Position numbers and translations under genes: made by a program | DNA from: Pseudomonas flexibilis | Lineage (GTDB): Bacteria; Pseudomonadota; Gammaproteobacteria; Pseudomonadales; Pseudomonadaceae | DNA: 64,000 nucleotides | Assembly: GCF_000802425.1 (NCBI RefSeq) | Contig: NZ_JRUD01000024.1 | Span: 147,375-211,374, forward strand | Direction of reading: 5' to 3' | The notes under the pieces: model-generated | The model's input: the letters and a program-made list of their open reading frames with translations, nothing else | The model's database searches: none | Told to the model about the DNA's origin: nothing | Shown here: one piece after another, positions 58,481-64,000 of the stretch | How the letters are laid out: every line of letters begins with the position of its first letter | Numbering within the stretch: the first letter of the stretch is position 1

Positions 58481-59829
58481 CGGGGGGCCTCCTCGGGCAA
58501 CACATGGGCGACGCTGAGGCGCGTGCGGGTGAAATAGGTGCGCGCGGCGCGCTGGATGTCCTCGGCGGTCACTGCCTCGAGTTCCTCCAGTTCGCGCTCC
58601 ATCAGCCGCCACGACAGGCCGACCGTTTCCAGGGTGCCGATGGTGGTGGCCTGGGCGGTGATCGAGTCGCGCTCGTAGACCAGCCCGGCGATCAGCTGGG
58701 CGCGCACCCGCTGCAGTTCCTCGGCCGAGGGCGCCTCGCGCTTGAGCAGGTCGAGCTGCTCCCACAGGGCTGCCTCTACCTGTTCCAGGGTGCGCTTCTG
58801 CTGCACGTTGGGGCTGGCGGACAGCACGAACAGGCTGTCGCCACGGGCGTGGGCGTTGTACCAGGCGGAGGCGCCGCTCACCAGCTCGGCGCCGCGCTCC
58901 AGGCGGCTGGCCAGGCGGGCGCTGTAGCCACCGTCGAGCAGCGCGGCGATCAGGCGCAGGGCGTGCACGTCGCGGGGATTCTCGGCGGTGGCCAGGGCGG
59001 GCACGTTGAAGCCCATCAGCAGGCTGGGCAGCTGGGTCTTGAGGTGCAGGGTCAGGCGCCGCTCGCCCGGCTCGGTCAGTTCCAACGGACGCTTGGCCGG
59101 AACGAGGTCGCGGGCCGGAATCGGGCCGAAGTAGCGGCGGGCCAGCTGCTCCACCTCGTGGCGGGTGACGTCGCCGACCACCACCAGCGTGGCGTTGTTG
59201 GGCGCGTACCAGCGCTGGTACCAGGCGCGCAGGTCGTCGACGGTCATGCGCTGGAGATCGGCCATCCAGCCGATGGTGGGAATCCGGTAGCCGCTGGCCG
59301 GATAGGCCATGGCCTTGAAGCGTTCGTAGGCCAGCGAGCTGGGCCGGTCATCGGTGCGCAGGCGGCGTTCCTCCTGGATGACCTTGATCTCGCGGGCGAA
59401 CTCGTCGGCGGGCAGTTGCAGGCTGGCCAGGCGGTCGGCCTCCAGCTCGAAGGCCACCGCCAGGCGATCCTTGGCCAGCACCTGGTAATAGGCGGTGTAG
59501 TCGTCGCTGGTGAAGGCGTTTTCCTCGGCGCCCAGTTCACGCAGGATGCGCGAGGATTCGCCCGGGCCGAGCTTCTCGCTGCCCTTGAACATCATGTGCT
59601 CCAGGGCATGAGACAGGCCGGTCAGCCCGGCCTGCTCGTAGCTTGAGCCAACCTTGTACCAGAGCTGGGAGACCACTACCGGCGCACGATGATCTTCGCG
59701 GACGATGACCTTAAGGCCGTTGTCGAGGGTGAATTCATGGGTGGGTTGGGGCGCTGCCCCAACAGCCATCAGGGGCCAATACAGGCAGCCGAGCAACAGC
59801 GCGGCGCGGCGCAGGATCACATGCTTCAT
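58477..59829 (-). CDS. M16 family zinc metallopeptidase, active partner
   Basis: This 450-residue insulinase/pitrilysin-family protease has a signal peptide (MKHVILRRAALLLGCLYWPLMAVGA) and the inverted zinc motif HALEH, with the distal Glu ~75 residues later (IQEERRLRTDD). The N-terminal segment FTLDNGLKVIVREDHRAPVVVSQLWYKVGS (in part) is typical. It is predicted periplasmic. The ATG at 59829 is chosen for the signal; the longer upstream frame overlaps the divergent ftsY region and is a shadow. It heads the M16-M16-rsmD operon. Confidence 0.93.
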   Translation of the reverse strand: MKHVILRRAALLLGCLYWPLMAVGAAPQPTHEFTLDNGLKVIVREDHRAPVVVSQLWYKVGSSYEQAGLTGLSHALEHMMFKGSEKLGPGESSRILRELGAEENAFTSDDYTAYYQVLAKDRLAVAFELEADRLASLQLPADEFAREIKVIQEERRLRTDDRPSSLAYERFKAMAYPASGYRIPTIGWMADLQRMTVDDLRAWYQRWYAPNNATLVVVGDVTRHEVEQLARRYFGPIPARDLVPAKRPLELTEPGERRLTLHLKTQLPSLLMGFNVPALATAENPRDVHALRLIAALLDGGYSARLASRLERGAELVSGASAWYNAHARGDSLFVLSASPNVQQKRTLEQVEAALWEQLDLLKREAPSAEELQRVRAQLIAGLVYERDSITAQATTIGTLETVGLSWRLMERELEELEAVTAEDIQRAARTYFTRTRLSVAHVLPEEAPR

Positions 59830-59962
59830 GAGGAGACCTTGAAAGGGACCTGTGCGGCGGCCCGGGAGGTTTAACGCCGCCGGGCGATGAGGTGCTAGGA
59901 TACCCAATCCCGTTTCCCGGCGGCCATGCCCGAGCGTGGCGCACCTTTGAGATAGTCCGGCA

Positions 59963-61159
59963 ATGTTTGGTTCCAACGACGACAAGAAGCCCCAGCCCGA
60001 CGCTGGCGAGAAGAAAGGCCTGTTCGGCTGGTGGCGCAAGAAACCGCAGGACGCAGCGAAACCGGAAGCTGACACGCCTGCCCCCGAGCAAACCCCGATC
60101 CCCGAGGCCGAGCCGGTTGCCGTCCCCGTGGAGCCGGTGGCTGAGATCATGCAACCCGAACCCAGTGCTGCCGTGGAGCCTGAGCCGGAAGCGCCCGCGG
60201 CTGAGCCGGTCAAGCCCGCCGGGGACAAGGTGGGCTTCTTCGCACGGCTGAAGCAGGGCCTGTCCAAGACCAGTTCCAGTCTGGGCGAAGGCATGGCCAG
60301 CCTGTTCCTGGGCAAGAAGGCCATCGACGATGACCTGCTCGACGAACTGGAAACCCGCCTGCTGACCGCCGACGTCGGTGTCGAAGCCACCACCGCCATC
60401 GTGCAAAACCTCACCAAGCGCGTCGCCCGCAAGGAGTTGGCCGACAGCGAGGCCCTGTACAAGGCGCTGCAGGCCGAGCTGGGCGCCCTGCTCGCTCCGG
60501 TCGAGCAGCCGCTGGTCATCGATACCGCCAAGCATCCCTACGTGATCCTCGTGGTTGGCGTGAATGGCGTCGGCAAGACCACCACCATTGGCAAGCTCGC
60601 GCGCAAGCTCCAGCAGGACGGCAAGAAGGTCATGCTCGCTGCCGGCGACACCTTCCGCGCTGCCGCGGTCGAGCAGCTGCAGGTGTGGGGTGAGCGCAAC
60701 CGCATCCCGGTGGTCGCCCAGCACACCGGCGCGGACTCCGCATCGGTGATCTACGATGCGGTGCAGGCCGCCAAGGCCCGCGGCGTCGACGTGCTGATTG
60801 CCGATACCGCCGGCCGTCTGCACACCAAGGACAACCTCATGGAAGAGCTGAAGAAGGTGCGCCGCGTGATCGGCAAGCTGGACGAGACGGCGCCCCATGA
60901 GGTGTTGCTGGTGCTGGACGCTGGTACCGGTCAGAACGCCATCAACCAGACCCGCCAGTTCGACCAGGCGGTGACCCTGACCGGCCTGGCGCTGACCAAG
61001 CTGGACGGCACCGCCAAGGGCGGGGTCATCTTCGCCCTGGCCAAGCAGTTCGGCCTGCCGATCCGCTATATCGGGGTCGGCGAAGGCATCGACGACCTGC
61101 GCGACTTCCGCGCCGATGACTTCGTGCGCGCCCTGTTCGCCGAAAAGGAAACTGGATGA
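59963..61159 (+). CDS. ftsY: Signal recognition particle receptor FtsY
   Basis: This 398-residue SRP-GTPase targets membrane proteins. It has an acidic Pro/Glu/Ala-rich A domain (residues ~25-100), then the NG domain: G1 [19 protein letters not shown]2-like [12 protein letters not shown]3 [14 protein letters not shown]4 [10 protein letters not shown], and closing [12 protein letters not shown]. The stop overlaps the ftsE start (ATGA), and ftsE overlaps ftsX the same way, so ftsY-ftsE-ftsX is one coupled operon. Confidence 0.97.
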   Translation: MFGSNDDKKPQPDAGEKKGLFGWWRKKPQDAAKPEADTPAPEQTPIPEAEPVAVPVEPVAEIMQPEPSAAVEPEPEAPAAEPVKPAGDKVGFFARLKQGLSKTSSSLGEGMASLFLGKKAIDDDLLDELETRLLTADVGVEATTAIVQNLTKRVARKELADSEALYKALQAELGALLAPVEQPLVIDTAKHPYVILVVGVNGVGKTTTIGKLARKLQQDGKKVMLAAGDTFRAAAVEQLQVWGERNRIPVVAQHTGADSASVIYDAVQAAKARGVDVLIADTAGRLHTKDNLMEELKKVRRVIGKLDETAPHEVLLVLDAGTGQNAINQTRQFDQAVTLTGLALTKLDGTAKGGVIFALAKQFGLPIRYIGVGEGIDDLRDFRADDFVRALFAEKETG

Positions 61160-61824
61160 TTCGCTTCGATCAGGTAGGCAAGCGCTACGCCAACGGCCAC
61201 ATCGGCCTGCACGAGCTGTCCTTCCAGGTCGAAGCGGGGGAATTCCTGTTCATCACCGGGCATTCCGGCGCGGGCAAGAGCACGCTGCTGCGCCTGCTGC
61301 TGGCCATGGAGCGGCCGTCCACGGGCAAGGTGCTGCTGGCCGGGCAGGACCTGTCCACCATCACCACCGCCGAGATCCCCTTCCTGCGCCGGCAGATCGG
61401 CGTGGTGTTCCAGAACCACAAGCTGCTGTTCGATCGCAGCGTGTTCGACAACGTGGCCCTGCCCCTGCGCATTCTCGGGTTGTCCCGCCAGGAGATCGCC
61501 GAGCGCGTGGATGCGGCGCTGGCCCGGGTAAGCCTGCGCGACCGGGCCAAGGATTTCCCCAACGATCTGTCCACCGGCCAGCAGCAGCGCGTCGGCATTG
61601 CCCGCGCGGTGGTGCATGAACCGGCGCTGCTGCTGGCTGACGAGCCCACCGGCAACCTGGACCCGCGCCTGGCAGCCGAAATCATGGGCGTGTTCGAAGA
61701 CATCAACGCACTGGGCACCACTGTGCTGGTGGCCAGCCACGACTTGGCGCTGATCGCGCGCATGCGTCACCGCATGCTGACCCTGCAGCGTGGCCGCCTG
61801 ATCGGCGATGGAGCCGCCGAATGA
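61156..61824 (+). CDS. ftsE: Cell division ATP-binding protein FtsE
   Basis: This 222-residue ABC ATPase works with FtsX to activate cell-wall hydrolases at the septum. Walker A is GHSGAGKST, the signature is [15 protein letters not shown] (STGQ form typical of FtsE), and Walker B is LLLADEPTGNLD, with VASHDLALI. It overlaps ftsY and ftsX by four bases each. Confidence 0.97.
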   Translation: MIRFDQVGKRYANGHIGLHELSFQVEAGEFLFITGHSGAGKSTLLRLLLAMERPSTGKVLLAGQDLSTITTAEIPFLRRQIGVVFQNHKLLFDRSVFDNVALPLRILGLSRQEIAERVDAALARVSLRDRAKDFPNDLSTGQQQRVGIARAVVHEPALLLADEPTGNLDPRLAAEIMGVFEDINALGTTVLVASHDLALIARMRHRMLTLQRGRLIGDGAAE

Positions 61825-62840
61825 CTGTCCACCGCCAACCCAACTTGCGACCCGCCGGACGTGGCGCCACTCGCCGTACGGACGCCGGCGCCGATAAACC
61901 CGTACGCCGTGGCCCGAGCCTGTCCAGCCAGTTGCACGGCTGGCTGGACAGCCATCGCGGCAGTCTGCGTGACAGCCTTGGGCGTCTGTGGCAGCAGCCG
62001 TTCGGCTCGTTCTTCACCTGCCTGGTGATGGCCATCGCCCTCTGCCTGCCCATGGGGCTGGCGTTGCTGCTGGATAATGTCGAACGGCTCAGCGGCACCT
62101 GGCAGCACGCCGCGCGCATATCAGTGTTCCTGGAGATGAGCGTCAGCGACGCCGAAGGCCAGACGCTGCGCGACGACATCGCTGGTATGCCGCAGGTGGA
62201 GCAGGCCGACTGGATCAGCCGCGAGCAGGCACTGAAGGATTTTCAGGCGGTTTCCGGTCTCGCGGAGGCGCTACGCGAGCTGCCGGACAACCCCTTGCCG
62301 GGCAGCGTCCTGGTCACGCCGTCCACCGTGGACAAGACCGAGCTGGAAACCTTGCGCCAGCGTCTGGCGGAGCTACCGGGGGTGGAGCTCGCGCAGCTCG
62401 ATCTGCTGTGGGTCGAGCGCCTGGGTGCCATCCTGGCGCTGGGCGACCGTTTCCTGTTCGGCGTGACCGTGCTGCTGGTGCTGACCCTGCTACTGGTAAT
62501 CGGCAACACCATACGGCTGCACATCGAGAATCGCCGTACCGAGATCGAGGTCATCAAGCTGGTGGGGGGAACCGATGGCTACGTGCGGCGTCCGTTCCTC
62601 TACCTTGGCGCCCTCTACGGGCTGGGGGCGGGCCTGCTGGCCTGGGCGGTGCTGGCCTTCGGGCTGGCCTGGCTCAACGCGGCGGTGGTACGCCTGGCCG
62701 GGCTTTACGACAGCGACTTCAGCCTGGTCGGTGTGCCGCTGGCCGATGGCGTATCGCTGGTGCTTGGTGCGGTGCTGCTGGGCTATATCGGCGCCTGGTT
62801 GGCGGTGGCCCGGCACCTGCGGGATCTGGCGCCCCGCTAG
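61821..62840 (+). CDS. ftsX: Cell division protein FtsX
   Basis: This 339-residue inner-membrane partner of FtsE has a ~55-residue cytoplasmic N-terminus, a first helix ([23 protein letters not shown] in part) and a periplasmic loop of about 150 residues that contacts amidase activators. Three C-terminal helices follow, including [20 protein letters not shown] and [19 protein letters not shown]. The [29 protein letters not shown] stretch (in part) is the FtsX/MacB-type signature. Confidence 0.96.
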   Translation: MTVHRQPNLRPAGRGATRRTDAGADKPVRRGPSLSSQLHGWLDSHRGSLRDSLGRLWQQPFGSFFTCLVMAIALCLPMGLALLLDNVERLSGTWQHAARISVFLEMSVSDAEGQTLRDDIAGMPQVEQADWISREQALKDFQAVSGLAEALRELPDNPLPGSVLVTPSTVDKTELETLRQRLAELPGVELAQLDLLWVERLGAILALGDRFLFGVTVLLVLTLLLVIGNTIRLHIENRRTEIEVIKLVGGTDGYVRRPFLYLGALYGLGAGLLAWAVLAFGLAWLNAAVVRLAGLYDSDFSLVGVPLADGVSLVLGAVLLGYIGAWLAVARHLRDLAPR

Positions 62841-62882
62841 CCTGGAGGGCCGGACCAGACGGGTCGGCCGCCCTGGCTTCGG

Positions 62883-62910
62883 GAACTTTTGGGGTCAATT
62901 CACTGTCTCA
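62883..62910 (+). promoter_or_regulatory. AlgU/sigma-E type promoter of rpoH
   Basis: GAACTT (62883-62888), 17 bases, TCTCA (62906-62910) fits the AlgU consensus. The start would be near 62917, about 40 bases before the rpoH ATG. A sigma-70 -10 candidate TACACT lies at 62922-62927 with TTCACT 17 bases upstream, so rpoH may have tandem promoters, as in other Pseudomonas. Confidence 0.72.
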
Positions 62911-62955
62911 GCGCTCGGTGCTACACTGCCCCGGCATCGTCTTTGGAGGACCTGC

Positions 62956-63810
<855 letters not shown>

Positions 63811-63826
63811 GGTTGGCTGTTATGGA

Positions 63827-63853
63827 AAAACCGCGCTTCGGCGCGGTTTTTTA
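63827..63853 (+). terminator. Terminator after rpoH
   Basis: AAAACCGCGC and GCGCGGTTTT form a perfect stem with a TTCG tetraloop, followed by more Ts. It starts 16 bases after the rpoH stop. Confidence 0.92.
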
Positions 63854-63906
63854 TTGGCTGGTCCGCAGGGGCGGCGGCCGGAACGGCGCTGACCGCCCTT
63901 GTATCT

Positions 63907-64000
63907 CTGTACCGTATACACATCTGACGATGCCGACGACCCCCTACGTGTACATCTCCGTGTAGTACTTTATTACGGCAACCACAACAACAAGAAATAA
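63907..64000. other. Probable Nextera sequencing-adapter read-through (not genomic)
   Basis: From 63907 the sequence follows the Illumina Nextera layout with errors. The transposon end is at 63907-63925 (15 of 19 bases as CTGTCTCTTATACACATCT), then GACGATGCCGACGA (13 of 14). An 8-base index slot follows (63940-63947, CCCCCTAC), then a GTGTA-ATCTC-GTG stretch matching the P5 tail (63948-63962 in its best part). The remaining bases are low-complexity. It should be trimmed; open frames touching it are meaningless. Confidence 0.9.

Overview
The window is chromosomal DNA of a high-GC gammaproteobacterium, almost certainly a Pseudomonas. The gene order matches, from memory, two Pseudomonas aeruginosa PAO1 neighbourhoods: metNIQ / znuABC-zur / nrdJab / thrB / polA / engB / cc4 / dsbA (the PA5488-PA5505 area) and mutM / ilvD / fdx / coaD / GMC oxidoreductase-aldehyde dehydrogenase-TetR / rsmD / two M16 proteases / ftsYEX / rpoH (the PA0353-PA0376 area). 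The split class II ribonucleotide reductase (nrdJa + nrdJb) and an ErsA-type small RNA between polA and engB also point to Pseudomonas. I saw no rRNA, tRNA, CRISPR array, insertion sequence or prophage.

Layout. 1-5.5 kb: 3' part of a CtaG-like membrane protein, the methionine importer metN-metI-metQ (minus), and a large-subunit catalase katE. 5.6-9.4 kb: a zinc-starvation locus, with zur-znuC-znuB and a small lipoprotein (minus) diverging from znuA (plus) around a perfect Zur-box palindrome. 9.7-12.7 kb: nrdJa/nrdJb. 12.8-15 kb: ZIP metal transporter, homoserine kinase and a small secreted DUF2782 protein. 15-20.3 kb: polA, ersA, engB, cytochrome c4 and dsbA. 20.3-29.3 kb: an endonuclease/phosphatase-family protein, a GGDEF diguanylate cyclase, a hotdog thioesterase, a glutamine synthetase-like/aminotransferase pair (polyamine or amine catabolism), a Na/Pi cotransporter, a small hypothetical and an acyltransferase. 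29.3-39 kb: mutM, an HDOD gene, an rRNA methyltransferase, a four-gene polyamine-type ABC importer and ilvD. 39-50 kb: a large SNF2 helicase, ferredoxin, coaD, a GMC oxidoreductase/Tat partner/aldehyde dehydrogenase operon with a divergent TetR regulator, an alpha/beta hydrolase and a small hypothetical. 50.3-56.1 kb: a compact type VI secretion cassette on the minus strand (vgrG, DUF4123 adaptor, lipoprotein, class 3 lipase). 56.4-63.8 kb: rsmD, the paired M16 proteases, ftsY-ftsE-ftsX and rpoH.

Most of the window is core genome. The clearest accessory material is the VgrG-lipase cassette and, less certainly, the SNF2 helicase. The most unusual observation is in polA: the polymerase and 5'-nuclease motifs are intact, but three of the four acidic residues of the 3'-5' proofreading site are replaced. 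The most important technical observation is that the last ~95 bases (from about 63907) read as an error-rich Illumina Nextera adapter, so the true biological sequence ends there. Locus names and family knowledge are recalled, not searched.
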